A stretch of 64,000 bases of DNA from Chrysomallon squamiferum (Eukaryota > Mollusca > Gastropoda > Neomphalida > Peltospiridae), in contig CM022665.1 of assembly GCA_012295275.1 (NCBI GenBank), positions 23,086,002 through 23,150,001 of the forward strand, given 5' to 3'. The position numbers and the translations under genes are program-made. Under the pieces are notes generated by a model. It was given only the letters and a program-made list of their open reading frames with translations. It searched no databases and was not told the origin of the DNA. Below are positions 1-13,019 of the stretch, piece after piece (position 1 is the stretch's first letter; each line of letters opens with the position of its first letter).

Positions 1-548
1 AAGTGAAATTTTCCTCATTTGTTTAGTACTCGTCTAATGAGCACAAGATAAACAGGGAAATGGCACTGATGGGGGTGGAAAAACGCAGTAGAGACTTTTT
101 CTGCTCATTTCTCGAGCTTAAAAGAATAAAACAAATCATCTATTTTGATGAGGACGTCTACGGCTTTGATTGCTGTGTGAAACTGTTACATTTATTTGAT
201 AAAGTTTCTGTTCTAAAATTTATATGTAGGCAGTAATATAGTTTTATGTTTTCTTTGACTATTTTATTGCGTTCTCTTTTTCGATACGTCCATATCACTG
301 AATCTTTAACTTAAACTGTGTCATAGTATGTTCGTAAAAAAGATGTCCAGTTTATCCATACATCCTTTTATGATTCTTTATATGTATGTATACTGGTGTA
401 TCACCATGCGATGATATTTTTTGTGTTTTCTTAAATGTAAAAGACATGAAAATTCTTTTTTACACAGATTAAAATATGGTTTGTTCTAGCCGTTAGTTAA
501 AATTTCACATAATGCCGTTAACGAGAAAAGTGAATAATATCGTACAGT
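1..548. other. AT-rich DNA, nothing recognised
   Basis: No open frame, repeat or motif of note beyond ordinary AT-rich sequence. Confidence 0.5.
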
Positions 549-780
549 TTGGCCTTTGTTCTCCGCAGATGGTGTTCACTCAAGCCGCGATCTTCTAAAT
601 CAGTGAAGCTATCACGAAAGATTATTGAATTAGCTTTACTTGCAAAATATCATTACATTCAAGATGACATGAGCGTTAAAGGGATCTTTGTCTCCAGGAC
701 TGCACCGTATAAAGACCGAGCTGCCCAATTTAATCAGAGTCATCCCAAGTTGCACCAAAATTGGCCGAACTCAGCCGCAT
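549..780 (+). repeat. dispersed repeat family A, copy 1
   Basis: Diverged relative of 15837-16060 in the same orientation. Shared blocks in order include CCTTTGTTCT, ATTGAATTAGC, TTGCAAAAT, AGATGACAT and TTTGTCT. The 82-codon frame across it is not conserved in the second copy, so it is not a gene. Element type unknown. Confidence 0.55.
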
Positions 781-800
781 TTTCGATTTTTTACTAGAGA

Positions 801-1359
801 AGCGTAAACGTTACTTATTTAAAAAAGAAAAATAAAAAAAAAAAATCTGTTTTTAGATTGGTGTTATCTGTTATTCTGCGATTGTAATAACTTATAATTA
901 TTGTTATTGCTGTTGTCGTTTTTCTTAAATATGCATGTATATATAAATATATTTCGCCTCAAATACTCAGTTGTATATTTATCAGAAGACATATATTATA
1001 TAGTTACAATCATAAAAATATAGAGAAGAAATATACGGGTGAGTCACAGAGTTTAACTAGTATTATTTCTAACCTGTCAAAAGCAAACTGGGATAACCAA
1101 TTGAAAAGAAAACTTCAGAAATATTTTATAGCGAAAAACAAATATTATTAAAAATGCATTTAGTTTTTCATGTTGTGTAAACGACATTTGAATCAGTAAA
1201 CGGATTTCTTCTTACTATTATGTCTTCAGATTAAGTATGAAAGAATGGTGTTTTTAAATCATGTCTTTCATAAAAAAAAAAAAAAAAATGTAAAAACAAC
1301 TAGCAAATATTTTTATCAATCGGTAACCATTTAACATTAAGCAAAAACCTTCGAGCAAG
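801..1359. other. AT-rich intergenic DNA
   Basis: Contains a poly(A) run near 1273-1288 and otherwise nothing identifiable. Confidence 0.5.
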
Positions 1360-2090
1360 GCTTGTTTTCGAGTCAGGCAATCAAATCAAAATACGTTGGA
1401 CAAGTCGAAAACAAAACTTGGCACATGATAGCAATTTGGCGCATGTGGAGCCCAAGTGCCCTCATCGCACGCCCAATCAGCCGCCAAATGGTGTTAAGAG
1501 TGTTCAAACTTTGTGTGAATACGAAAATTGAGGAGGTATGCCCCGGATCTTCGCCCACTAGGCTTAACGTTGTTAAGCGATGATAGTGCAATTGCTAAAT
1601 ACTCTATCTGCTCCTATAATTGTATTTGGCGTTTCCATTTCCCTCTGATAGTATGGAGATCAGAATTAGTCTCACGTTTTCTAATTTGAAGCTCGAGGCT
1701 CAAGGCTGTGGAATGGTTTTCAAAAATTGCGCCCAAGTACTTTTTGCTGGTAAATCACACAGCGTCCATAGAGCGCAGGACTCAAACAAATGCATTGTGT
1801 TCATTTGGAAAACGATGCCGCCAGTATCAATTGCCTTGTTCTCAAACCTAGTAGTATTGATTGAGCAACATGAAATCAGATTTTCTGCATCTCCGCCAAA
1901 CACTCTGTGATCTCAGTCGCAGCCATCAGTATCAAAATCCGTGTAACAAACAGAATTATACACCCAACGTGAATCGATTTACACTTGAGAAAACGTTCTT
2001 TTCACTGAAACATTATGCGAAAAATGTGATTTTACGTTTGTCTGCCCAGGGCGAAACCTCTGCGTTGATATTTTCTAGAGGTATAAAGTA
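1360..2090 (+). repeat. dispersed repeat family B, copy 1
   Basis: GC-richer block that shares ordered similarity with 18060-18690, clearest from about 1600 to 2065: ATTTGGC, TTAGTCTCA, AAATCACACA, AACATGAAATCA, GATTTACACTTGA and TTTACG. Several overlapping short frames on both strands (67-96 codons) are not preserved between copies, so none is called as a gene. Confidence 0.5.
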
Positions 2091-2108
2091 TTAAGAAAAA
2101 ACAAAAAC

Positions 2109-2109
2109 A

Positions 2110-2139
<30 letters not shown>
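2109..2139 (+). repeat. (AAT)n microsatellite
   Basis: About 10 uninterrupted AAT units, first of a string of AAT tracts here (also 2440-2460, 2570-2588, 2671-2690). Confidence 0.95.
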
Positions 2140-2140
<1 letters not shown>

Positions 2141-3226
2141 TACAAGTAATAATATACATACATACTTACTTACTGTGCATAATTCTGCTCGCATTTTATT
2201 CATTCCAAACGATATTTGGTTTGCTAATTGAGTTTTTTTCTTTAGTTATAAAATACTCGATCTCTGAAACATTATTGCTTATCATAATATTAAAATTATT
2301 TCCAACAAACTTAGGTTCGTATATGTAGAACTCGAAGGGCAGTTCGTGATTTTTATGTCCTAGATGGAATTTCTAACAGTAGAAGTAACTTATCGAATGG
2401 AAAAGTTTTCTTTTCATTTGATTATCGCAGTCTGTCGTAAATAATAATAATAATAATAATAAAAAGATGAAGAAGAAGAAGGCTAAGGACAACAACAGCA
2501 ACAACAAATAGAGCAAGAATATATAAACTAGTAATAAATAAATATAATAAATATATAAATAAAAAAAAAAATAATAATAATAATAATACTAACAAAAATA
2601 AAAGAAACTTAAATATTTATGACCTAAATTCAACACTATAAAACTGTACGGAAAATTTAAAAAAAAAAAATAATAATAATAATAATAATAAAAAAAATAA
2701 AACGCATACGACAATGTATTACGATTATTCACAGACGTATGCATAGCCTGAGTTAACCTCTCATGATTACCCTAACCTGGGAAATTTCTAGGATTACAGA
2801 CCTGAGAAAATATTTCGTGTAAACAACTGCAGGCGATTACAAGTCTTATACAAAAAAAAACTAACATGGTAATCGGTTACAATGAATTCATTTATAAGCC
2901 TATTTCTTTTTAGCTCTATTTTATAGCATGACATTGTGTTTACACCTGGAATGGAGAACGAATGTTTTGACATTTAGGGTCTCTCCAACGCAGATTGTTT
3001 GCACAGCCCAGTCAGGTGCAAGTAATAGACTTATATACGTATGTCTGTGAAGAGGTCGCAGCTTACAGAATTAATTTTCGTGTTAACCATGATAAACTAG
3101 GTGTTATTTAGAGATACACAGATTACAGAATTAAATTAAATAGAAGATTTAGGTTTTGCTTTTTGCTTTTTGTCAAAATGTTTACCATGAATTTATTCCC
3201 ATTGAATAATTGAATTATATTCGTTG

Positions 3227-3252
3227 TTTATTTATTTATTTATTTATTTATT
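3227..3252 (+). repeat. (TTTA)n microsatellite
   Basis: Six to seven TTTA units just before an AAT tract. Confidence 0.9.
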
Positions 3253-3272
3253 GAGAGTAGATTATTAATACA

Positions 3273-3274
<2 letters not shown>

Positions 3275-3330
<56 letters not shown>
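3275..3330 (+). repeat. (AAT)n microsatellite
   Basis: About 18 perfect units, followed by TA/CATA-rich sequence to 3400. Confidence 0.95.
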
Positions 3331-3767
3331 TATACATATACATCCACATTTATATATATATATATAAATAGGTAGACAGATATAGATATATACATATATA
3401 CATACAAAAAAAATATATCTATAAATAAAATAGAAGAAAGAAACAGAAAACATTACAAGGGATAGTGTAAAGACAAATATAAATCAAACCTACCGAAACA
3501 AAGAAATACAAATATTCTTTTATTTAATAGTTTAATATTTTAAGTCAATCGCTTTTCTCTTCTTACACGTTCCTGAAATTATTTAGCTTTTAGGATTTTA
3601 ATATTTTTCTTGATAAACATGCTATGAGTTTTGTGGTATTTTATTTTCTACTTTAATTTTTCTTTTTAGTTTTTCAAATGAAGCTTTAATATATGCATAA
3701 TACTAAAGAGATAATGCATATATATATATCCCTATTGTCATCATCATAACCACTATAATGATAATTT

Positions 3768-3792
3768 TTATTATTATTATTATTATTATTAT

Positions 3793-3842
<50 letters not shown>
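3768..3842 (+). repeat. compound (ATT)n(ACT)n microsatellite
   Basis: About eight ATT units switch abruptly to about sixteen ACT units at 3794. Confidence 0.95.
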
Positions 3843-3849
3843 TTATTTT

Positions 3850-4860
3850 TATTTTAAAGTTTTTTTATTCATTTTTAAATTATTATTTATTTACTTAACA
3901 AAAATGTATTTGAAAGGAAATACTTATTAAACTGAAAAAATTAAATTATTAATTCTTCTTGATATTTGAATTTTATTTTCTTGACTCTGTCACTTTTGTG
4001 ACAACGTTACATACTAAAACAAACACTTCATTTTTATTTTCGTTTGTTCAAAACGTGGAACTTAATCATTAAAGGTAAGGCATAAGATTAATGAAGACTT
4101 TGTAGTTTACATAAATTGCATTTCATTTAATTCATATAGTTAATTTCAGTCCTGAAATTGCCACTTAATATCAAAAACTGACGCAATCTTATAATATTTC
4201 AAAATATTAAGAGTTCCATTATTTACAAATCTTGCTGCATGTTAACTTTTGTTAAAGGGATTACCTGAATACGTTTGGGAAGGAACGATTGTACATTCAT
4301 TGTCAAGTGCATTTGCAATTCGTAGTTTAAATAGTGAAAACGGTGATCATCGGGGAAATGTTATTAAATTTGTACGTGCAAGTGACCAATTGATGGTGCG
4401 TCATTCCCATTGATTAGGGGCAATATGGTGCAGTAACACACCAGTAATTTCCCTCACTTCAGACATGCGTCGTGCGGCAAAGTACTCGACTTCCTTCCGG
4501 TGCAGGGATAACTACAGCTGTCTTTTCCCCTCGTTTGTCACGCACATTGAAAGTGTACAGGTATTCACGAACAACCTTAAAAAACTGTTGAGACTTTCAA
4601 TTATTTATTTATACTTATATCGAGGCGTATTTAGTCGATTTTGGTTAATCCTACACGTGAATTGTTAACTTCCATTAGTCAGAGTGACATTAACAGGGAC
4701 AGAAACTTTTAAAATAATTGCGAAGTTCATAAAAGAACAAAATATAATTACAAAAGTAATTTTGTATCGAACAATGGAAACGTTTGGAAAATCTGAATTT
4801 AAGTTAATACAATATCTGATAATATTATTTAAAAGTAATTAAAATTTATATAATTATTTA
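3850..4860. other. AT-rich intergenic DNA
   Basis: Mostly unremarkable. A short GC-richer stretch at 4440-4560 holds a 67-codon frame with no protein-like features. Confidence 0.45.
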
Positions 4861-4863
4861 AAG

Positions 4864-5053
4864 AAATAAATAAAATAAAATAAAATAAAATAAATGTTGC
4901 TTTAATGTGGTTTTAAGCAGTTATTTAATAACAGTTGAAATAGTGATTTTAAAATATCCAGAATAAACTATTATAAATGTTATTGTTATTATATATATAT
5001 ATATATATATATAATAAAAACATACAAACAAACAAACAAATAAATAAATAAAA
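4864..5053 (+). repeat. cluster of (AAAAT)n, (AT)n and (CAAA)n/(AAAT)n tracts
   Basis: AAAAT pentamers at 4864-4893, an AT run at 4991-5012 and CAAA/TAAA tetramers at 5021-5053. Confidence 0.9.
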
Positions 5054-5189
5054 GACACAGTTACATTTAGATTGAATCCAAGTTTAAAAATTTTACTAGC
5101 CGGACTGATATAGAAAATAAAGTCCAAAACGCGTAATGCAAATTCGTAATATAAAATATATAATCCATACGACAGTTTTTAAAATTATT

Positions 5190-5340
5190 TTTACTAATAT
5201 ATTTACTACCACATTTTCTAATTTTGCTACTACAATTACTATATTTATTACTACAACTACCACTGTTAGCACTACCACAGCTACCGCTACCACTAGGACA
5301 CCACCACAACAAAACAGTTGTTATCACTAGGCTACGACGA
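5190..5340 (+). repeat. degenerate ACT/ACC trinucleotide-rich tract
   Basis: Imperfect ACT/ACC/ATT trinucleotides; the frames across it in both directions (poly-Thr on +, poly-Val/Ser on -) are repeat artefacts. Confidence 0.6.
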
Positions 5341-5639
5341 CGTCATTTTAAATACGTTGTATTTTGATTCAGCGGGACGACATAATACAGTATTAGATTT
5401 AGTAAAACAAAATAAAATGAAATAAAATATAATAAAACACCAGGAATTCTGCCAAAAACCCGAAACAGGTAACTTTCCCGATTTGGATAATTGCCACATA
5501 TTTCAGGTGCTACGAAAATGATATGTACTTTAACAATTCTTCTTTTCTTTTCTTACTAATATTTTTCTTTCATTCTCATCTTCCATATATCAGAAATGAA
5601 GTGTTATCATAAACTTAGTGTCAGGTTATTGTATACATA

Positions 5640-6130
5640 TGTGTGTGGTCTCGCATATGTAAAGACAAACACATGCATTCGGGCAATTTTTACCTGCGGG
5701 GGGACACCTGGGCGGCTGGCAACTGTGGCAGTGGCACGCGATTCTAATGAAACGTGAAGTTTCGAGCCCACGTCCTTGCAAATCGTTGAAAAAGAAGCGA
5801 CGATACGTACAGAATACGGCTACAGTGTAAACAGATGTTGATACATCTTTTCATAGCGGTTTTAAAAAGCTTTTCAAGTGCCAGCTAAACGTGTGTGTTT
5901 CTAACAGCGAGAATCGCTTGCTCGATGTTTGCCAACAGAAATGAAAAGATAACATATAAACTGAATGATATGTTCACAGGTCTCTAATCGGAACATTTCA
6001 ACACCCTCTTTACCACAGATAGGAGAAGACTATTCAAAGAGCACCTGGTCGGGGTTCCATTGTAATTTGTCAATTTACCTTCACCTAGGTAATTATCCCC
6101 CTTTTTGATCTCATTGTGAGACATCGCGAA
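5640..6130. other. repeat-poor GC-richer island
   Basis: Unique-looking sequence with a G-rich core (5695-5735) containing ACACCTGGG, a Snail-type E-box. No exon structure seen; possible control element. Confidence 0.3.
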
Positions 6131-6469
6131 CATATCACCCAGAATTTTCTAATACTGCAAAATATTTTAAATACTAGCTAAATTTAAGCTCATGCCTGAC
6201 ACGATATGTATCTGTAGGAGTAGTAATAGTTATTGTCGTTGTTTTTAGTTTGAGCTTCTATAGTAGAGAAGTAGGGAAAATAGTAATAGTAACAACAGTA
6301 TTGTAGCAGTTGTTGTTGTTGTAGAGATGTATATGAATGAAGGAAAGGATGAATTAGGTTTAAGAAAAAAACATTTAAATATATTTATAGTAATTTCATC
6401 GCCATCTTTGTCGAAATAGTGTTATTACTGGTGGTTTGGAAGAAGTAGTAATAGTAATACGTATTATTA

Positions 6470-6498
6470 ATATTATTATTATTATTATTATTATTATT

Positions 6499-6545
<47 letters not shown>
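6470..6545 (+). repeat. compound (ATT)n(AGT)n microsatellite
   Basis: About ten ATT units change to about fifteen GTA units at 6501, with degraded GTA units beyond to about 6560. Confidence 0.95.
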
Positions 6546-6779
6546 ATGGTAGTGTTGGTGTTAGAGTGGAAGATGATGGTGATAATTAATGCATATTTGT
6601 AAATCCGAATTACAAGAAGTTAGCGATGAAACAAACAACAAAATTAAAATAAAATAGAAATAAATAAATAAATAACGTAACGTGCACAGAGACCATAAAA
6701 TGAAAGTAAAAACAGACGCCTAATAAAGAAAGGAATCAAATAAGCAGGAAACAATAAAAGTCGTGCTCCAGAAATATTA

Positions 6780-7320
6780 AGACGATAATGAATTTGTGAC
6801 AGTCAGCACGCATTATACGTGATATTCGCTATACATTAACTCGTATCCACGCTTAGCCTATAAATTCATTCAACATATTTCTCTTGTCCCTTACCTTATC
6901 GTATCTCCGTGTCCCCGGGCGTGTCAGTTCTCAGCAGACAGTTGAACAAACATACACTTATTGACCAAACCTATCTCCCGAGGCGGACTGATTTAATACA
7001 AAATCTGTTTATTTCGTCGAAACGCTTCATGATTGTTTAGTGTTTGACCGCACGAACCAGGTTCAGTGTCGCATATGAATTTCTTTTCCATAGCATATAT
7101 AATGTAGAATAAAATAAACATTAAATATCACACAGACATCCAAAACACAAAACCTATACCACACCTACTCGTTACTCCAGGTCTTCAGATGGGACAGAAT
7201 TATCTTGTTGTAAAGTGTTTAAGAAGTGGGACTTGTAACGTACAGGAGAATATCGCTCTCCAATGCACACGGCACATGCAGTACAATGCTATTAAAAAGT
7301 GCAGATGAATATTTCACAGT
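6780..7320. other. repeat-poor island, nothing coding
   Basis: Moderately GC-richer unique sequence between microsatellites; no long frame or splice pair. Confidence 0.35.
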
Positions 7321-7340
7321 ACGTTAATGCAATCTATAAT

Positions 7341-7510
7341 CTGAATCTGTCTGTATGTTTTTATATCTGTTATATCTATCTGTTATATCTATCTGTTATA
7401 TCTATCTGTCTATCTGTTATTTATATCCATCTGTCTCTCTGTCTGTCTGTCTGTCTGTCTTTCTCTATCTATTAAGCCATCTATCTATGTCTATCTTTCT
7501 ATCTATCTAA
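7341..7510 (+). repeat. TCTG/TCTA-rich degenerate tetranucleotide tract
   Basis: Mixed TCTG and TCTA units. A 13-bp higher-order unit (TGTTATATCTATC) is repeated three times at 7368-7406. Confidence 0.9.
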
Positions 7511-7761
7511 TCATTATTTATTTTATTTTATTTTATTTCATTTATTTCATTTGTTTATTTACTTGCTTGTTGAAAATATTATTTTATTTCCAGATGAAAC
7601 CTTTAAGCTTTGTTCTGTTTCATAAAACTAACAAGCTGAAAGATTCCCTTCTGCTAATTACGTCAGTTGGTTGTGTTATTTTCAAATACAGCAACACCTA
7701 TGTTTCATCTGATAGTTCGTGTAATGTACATTCTGCCTTCAGCAATGCAGCAATTCCGTGG

Positions 7762-7765
<4 letters not shown>

Positions 7766-7807
<42 letters not shown>

Positions 7808-7839
7808 TGTGTTTGTATATATATATATATATATATATT
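7766..7839 (+). repeat. poly(A)40 followed by (TA)n
   Basis: Forty uninterrupted A (7766-7805), then a short spacer and about ten TA units. Could be a retroposon tail or slippage product. Confidence 0.9.
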
Positions 7840-7859
7840 AATAATAATTATATTATTCA

Positions 7860-8650
7860 TATTATTAAGTCTGTAACGCACCAACATTCTATAAGATGTG
7901 TTCCGACCAACGTATGTTTTGACTTACGAAGAGTCCCAGAAATATCCACTTACTAACGCGGTGAGTGACTATATTTAACAAACATTAATAAAAATGAGGT
8001 GTTAAACATTTATTCTTACATTCACTCATTTATTAGTTCCATCTGACTGTTGTTTTGTTCATTAGTTCACTCGCATATGCTACGTTATGAAAATATCATA
8101 GAATTCTGTGCTCAGAGGTTTTATACCAGTACACTCAAAACCCCGAACTGATTTTCAAGTACAAAGTTAAGATGACACGGAATTCAGTTTTTAACAGCTT
8201 TGCACGAATGTCACTTACAACAGTCAATTATGATGATATCGCGGAATTCAGTGTCCACTTTTATTTTCTTCGGAATTTTGGTACTAAATCCACTTCAAAA
8301 AGCTAAGACTTCTTACTTATCATTCGGGAAGTTTTCACGCAATTACTCAAAAGTTAAACTCTATAAAAAAAAAGTATATGTACTTACTGAATCACAAATC
8401 ATTTACAAAAAAAGGTATTTTTATCTGTGTAAAGAACAAGCCGGGGTATGTTTTAAAAGAAAAAAGAATTTCCTATAGTTTATCGCCTCTTCGTCATTGC
8501 CTACAGCACACAGTACTCAGCGTCACCATGCATTTTCGACGTCAGCCTTTTCGTCGTCATCATTGTTTAAAATACATTATATTGAATTATTTTAAAATAA
8601 CAAAGATCCTTAATTGATGTTATCATTTTAATTCAATCACAAACCACTTC
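7860..8650. other. AT-rich intergenic DNA
   Basis: Short frames of 79-92 codons around 8200-8617 are AT-driven (Lys/Tyr/Phe-rich) and not credible genes. Confidence 0.45.
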
Positions 8651-8654
8651 CATC

Positions 8655-8657
<3 letters not shown>

Positions 8658-8684
<27 letters not shown>
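8658..8684 (-). repeat. poly(T)27
   Basis: Uninterrupted T run; a poly(A) on the opposite strand. Confidence 0.9.
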
Positions 8685-8685
<1 letters not shown>

Positions 8686-8689
8686 TGGA

Positions 8690-9360
8690 CAAAAAAGTCA
8701 AACATTTTATACTTTTTCTGGGTTTGTTTTTATAAAGCGATAATCTGTACTGAAGTATGTGTTGGTAGACATGACTGACAAGAACAGATATCTTTGCATG
8801 GATCTGCTGAATCTTAAAAATGCTAATGATTTGAATTATCTCTGTTTTATACAATTGGGAAGCACTTAAGAGATGAAAGAAATACTGATAAAACAAAAGA
8901 TATGATAATTCTCTGAATACATTTATACAGATAGAGAAAAAAACAACTTGTTAAATTCAAAAAGGAATTTTTTAATATATTCTTTACGACTCTTGATACG
9001 CGTTATTTTTGGTTGTCCTACTCTCAATATATTGTCATTTAAATCACATTGTCATTGTTAAAATTTATTTTTATTTCACTACCTTTTATTTCTTTTCACA
9101 CAACAAAATATGGCATGCAAATAATATGAACGATTAGAACGAGCTTATTTCACAGTTATTATTCGGTTTTCGATAAGCGAGAAACAGATGCATGGGTTAT
9201 TTACCCTGTACAAACGATATTCATTTTGAAAATATTAAATCCTTTGTCAGTGAAATATTGCTCTTGTTACAAGCTGAATTATTTTAAAAAATGTTACGTG
9301 CTTTTTAAGAAAATTAAATTTTGTATCAAATATCAACTGTAGTCAATAATGTTTTTCAAT
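8690..9360. other. AT-rich intergenic DNA, nothing recognised
   Basis: No repeat, frame or motif of note. Confidence 0.45.
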
Positions 9361-9362
9361 CA

Positions 9363-9460
9363 TACACACACACACATATGTGTATGTATATATATGTATG
9401 TATGTATGTATGTGTGTGTATATATATATATGTATGTGTGTGTATGTATGTATGTATGTT
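9363..9460 (+). repeat. (CA)n/(TATG)n/(TG)n mixed microsatellite
   Basis: CA units flow into TATG and TGTG tetranucleotides; the Cys/Tyr/Met/Val-rich frames across it are artefacts. Confidence 0.9.
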
Positions 9461-9652
9461 GGCGTCTGTTTTATTTGAAAAAAAATTCTTATGGGTTAAA
9501 TACAAACAATTTTCATTTTTTGGTTCAGACAGAAATAAAACGTATTCTTCTCTTATTTAATCGATGTAAAGTAATACACTACTAAAGCTGTTTTTTCTTG
9601 TAATTCTAATTTTCCTGAAACTGGTAAATGATCTGGAACCTATACTTTACTC

Positions 9653-9740
9653 CTATCATCATCATCAACATCAGCATCATCATCATTAGTAGTAGTAGTA
9701 GTAGTAGCAGCATCAGCAGCAGTAGTAGAATTAGTAATAG
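9653..9740 (+). repeat. ATC/AGT/AGC trinucleotide tract
   Basis: Imperfect CAT, then AGT, then AGC units; poly-Ser on + and poly-Leu/Met on - are repeat translations. Confidence 0.85.
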
Positions 9741-9859
9741 TAATGTAATTAGTATTAGTAGTTTATTAATAAGCTCTGATGAAACAATAAATAACATTAA
9801 TTTTAGCTCACTTTTTTCATTCGAAGGATTATTTAAGCAAATATTTATAAATCCTTATG

Positions 9860-10700
9860 TTTCGTGCATTATCACTTAATATATATTTAAAAATTATAAT
9901 TACTAGATTACTAAGAAAGAGAACTGACCTCAAAACCTATTTGTCCTTTCTCCAACGGACCGTACGTCCATGCACCGATTTTTATTTTCTAAAGGCTGTT
10001 ATTTATGTTTGTTTTAAAATGAAACATTTTGTTTTCAGAATTATATATTCATCAAGATGATGATATCTGCGCTTTGCTGGAATATTTAATTAACATCTGT
10101 TGGTAAGAGATCATAACTGGATTTGAAACCACTACCTGTAAGTGTTCTGATAGACTGTTTTGAAAGCAATGACCACAATAGCTAATGAAACACATGCATA
10201 CTCATAGCTACATCTGTTACTAACAATAATGAACATATTTTGAAGAAAAAAAAAGAAAGAAAGAAAAAAAAAGATGAAATGAAATATAAATACACAATGG
10301 AATAATTAGATATAATACAAAACACTAGAAAATTGATCAGCCTAGTTAGCCACTTGCGCTCATGAATGCCCGCTAGCAATACGGGAAAACAATCATTTAT
10401 TAGTAAAAATAATAGTTAAATATTTACATATATGTTTCTATTCACTCACAGGCATAGAAGTAGATTAATAATTAAATGTTTCGATGTATTTGTTGACGAA
10501 AAAGAGAATAATATTAAGCTTAATTTTGAACTACTGAAAGAGTAAAACCATTCGTGGAAAACAGAAGATAACAAACACGAATATAATAACTAACAAAATA
10601 AATACTGAAAATCGAAAACAATAACAATGGAAAGATAAAGGTTAAATTTAAATTAATAATGTAAACATTGTGTAATAAACTATTTAGACAAATTCAAATT
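9860..10700. other. AT-rich intergenic DNA with one pol III B-box-like motif
   Basis: The minus strand at 10117-10130 reads GGTTTCAAATCCAG, reminiscent of a B-box. An A/GAAA-rich stretch lies at 10240-10275. Nothing else stands out. Confidence 0.35.
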
Positions 10701-10773
10701 GATTTTATTTTTGTATGTGTATGTGTGTATATATATACACAAACACATACACACAATATATAGCGAAAGAGAA

Positions 10774-10778
<5 letters not shown>

Positions 10779-10835
<57 letters not shown>
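10779..10835 (+). repeat. (AG)28 microsatellite
   Basis: 57 nt of perfect AG, then interrupted GA-rich sequence to 10858. Confidence 0.95.
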
Positions 10836-10842
<7 letters not shown>

Positions 10843-10869
10843 AGCAAGAGAGAGAGAACATTTATTAAC

Positions 10870-12640
10870 AAATATATTAAATTTATTATATTTTCATATA
10901 TGTTCTAAACACGTGATCGTGAAACATACACTATCTCACTTTCCATCAGAACTCCAATAACATATTAATAAAGATTTTATTTCATTATAATTACAGAATA
11001 CATTCTGCTTAGTCATTTAACATGTATTTGGATTAATTTGCCCTCTAAAAATATCCCATGCACATTATCTCTATTTTACCGTAATTAAAATTGTGCAATT
11101 TGACTCTACTGGCTTACAAACGTTGTGGTTAGATACCCATAATGACAAAAATCTCCTGTCGGTGTCGTATTCACAAAACAATTACGGTTTCAACTAAATA
11201 CCGTTTATCAGAGAGCCCGTGCTATGCCCAAAGGGCTGGGGATATCATTATATCCTTTCTTTTTTTAATCCCTTTCTTCAACTGAAAAAAGTCAAATTAT
11301 AAAGATAGTGCTGACAAACAGCTAGTATTTTTTCTTTTTTTTTCTTTTTTTCTTTTTCTTTTCAATTTTTTTTTTTTTTTTTTTTTAATATTGGTAATTT
11401 ATACTTCATCCCGGTTCTAACCGATACCTTTCTGTTTGTTAAAACCAGACATGTTCATTTTGAAAAACGAACACACTGGTTATAGTCGATCAATAACACT
11501 GGAGAAATGGCGTATCAAATTTTTGATAATAGGTGTATAATGCTTTCGGCTTGAAATGAAGTCCATTCGATACGTCATGATCCGAAAATCAGTAATGGGT
11601 ATGATAGAAACAAAAGACATTTTAACAGAAATACAAAACTAATTGTTTGTTAGATTATCCTGAATTCGTTACTGAAAGTCTCCGGCTTGAAGCATATGAT
11701 AGATTTGTCAAAAACAGCGAGAATGATGCCTCGGGATTTTTAGGACTTGAATTTCAGTAAAACAAATAACAAGTAACTATTCGATATCGAATTTTTATAT
11801 TTAATACATATATGAGTTTGTTGTTTGAAATGAATCATTCCATTTAAAGCTAAAATTATACTGTCGTTGTTTCATCATACAATATTTACCTTGATTCATA
11901 ATATAAACTGACTGAATGTATCATAACACATAGAAGATGAAACTCTTTATGAAAGGTATTGGAGAATATTATTGTTCGTAAGTAGATGAAATACGAACCC
12001 AAATTTGAAATACTATTTAGAAATAATTACTAATGAATGAAATCGTCCATATATATATATATATAGCAAATACATTTTTCAAATAGTGTCTTTTCACTAT
12101 TTTTAAATTTCATTACATAATAATGTCAACACCAACAAAAATAACAGCAGAAGCAGCAGCAGCAAAAACAGCAACGACGTCAGCAACAGTAATGTTCTTG
12201 CTGTCATTTCTTATGACAAAAGCAAGAGATAAAAAGTTCAACGGGTAAGAAGAAGATCCGAAAAGTTAAACAAGAGCAAAAAGAAGAAGAAGAGAAGAAG
12301 ATCCAAGAATAATTAAACAAATAGGATGACTTTTTCACGCTTGTCCTTTAAACAACAAACAGAGGAGGAAAAGAAGAAGAATTGTTATCAGTTTATTTTA
12401 TGAATTTATTTTTAAATAAAAGTCATTATTATAATATTTATTCAGGAGTCGGATACTAATTATGCTGCGGAGTCTTTATACTAATTATTATTATAAGTTT
12501 TTTTTATTTCTTAAAACATTCCAAGTAGGAGCAGTTTTCTTGAGCTTTTCGCAAAGAATAAAATTTCTCTTACAAAAAGGGTGCAGAAAATTATCTTGTA
12601 GTTCTTTTCTTTTCATTCCACTTTCTTTTCTTTTTTTCTG
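10870..12640. other. intergenic DNA with a small repeat-poor island
   Basis: 11090-11240 and 11400-11760 are unique-looking and GC-richer (RUNX-like TGTGGTT near 11124). A pyrimidine/poly(T) stretch lies at 11329-11388, CAG/CAA trinucleotides around 12125-12190 and GAA-rich sequence around 12245-12385. No gene seen. Confidence 0.35.
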
Positions 12641-12712
12641 TTTCTTTCTTTCTTTCTTTCTTTCTTTTATTTATTTATTATTTTTTCTCTTTTTTTTTTC
12701 TCTTTTTTTTTA
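12641..12712 (-). repeat. (TTTC)n and T-rich pyrimidine tract
   Basis: About seven TTTC units then mixed T/TTTA/TTTC sequence. Confidence 0.85.
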
Positions 12713-12789
12713 AAGAAATATATTTATATATCCTAATGAAGATCCCATAAAATTAATATAATTCAAAACTGTTGTGACAAGGAGTCAAA

Positions 12790-13010
12790 TCAACTTAACT
12801 ATTGTTATCGTTATCAATTTTGCGGTACTTTGCGTTATTTACCCACCAAGAGGTGGCTTCCGGTGCGATCTATTTAACGCTAGAAGAATTCGTTAGCAAC
12901 AGATCGGTTGACAGTCTGACACGTTGCGCCATCTTGTTGCCTGATACGTCAGCTGATATATCAAGAGAATGGGCGCGGAAGAGAAAACAAATAACATTTA
13001 AACTGTTTTA
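12790..13010. other. repeat-poor GC-richer island
   Basis: Contains a canonical YY1/Pho-like CGCCATCTTG (12927-12936) and TACGTCAGCTGATATATCA. The 70-codon frame across it has no recognisable features. Candidate control element. Confidence 0.3.
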
Positions 13011-13019
13011 TTAACAAAG

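Noticed and set aside
549-797. 82-codon + frame
   Set aside because: Lies in repeat family A and is not preserved in the second copy.
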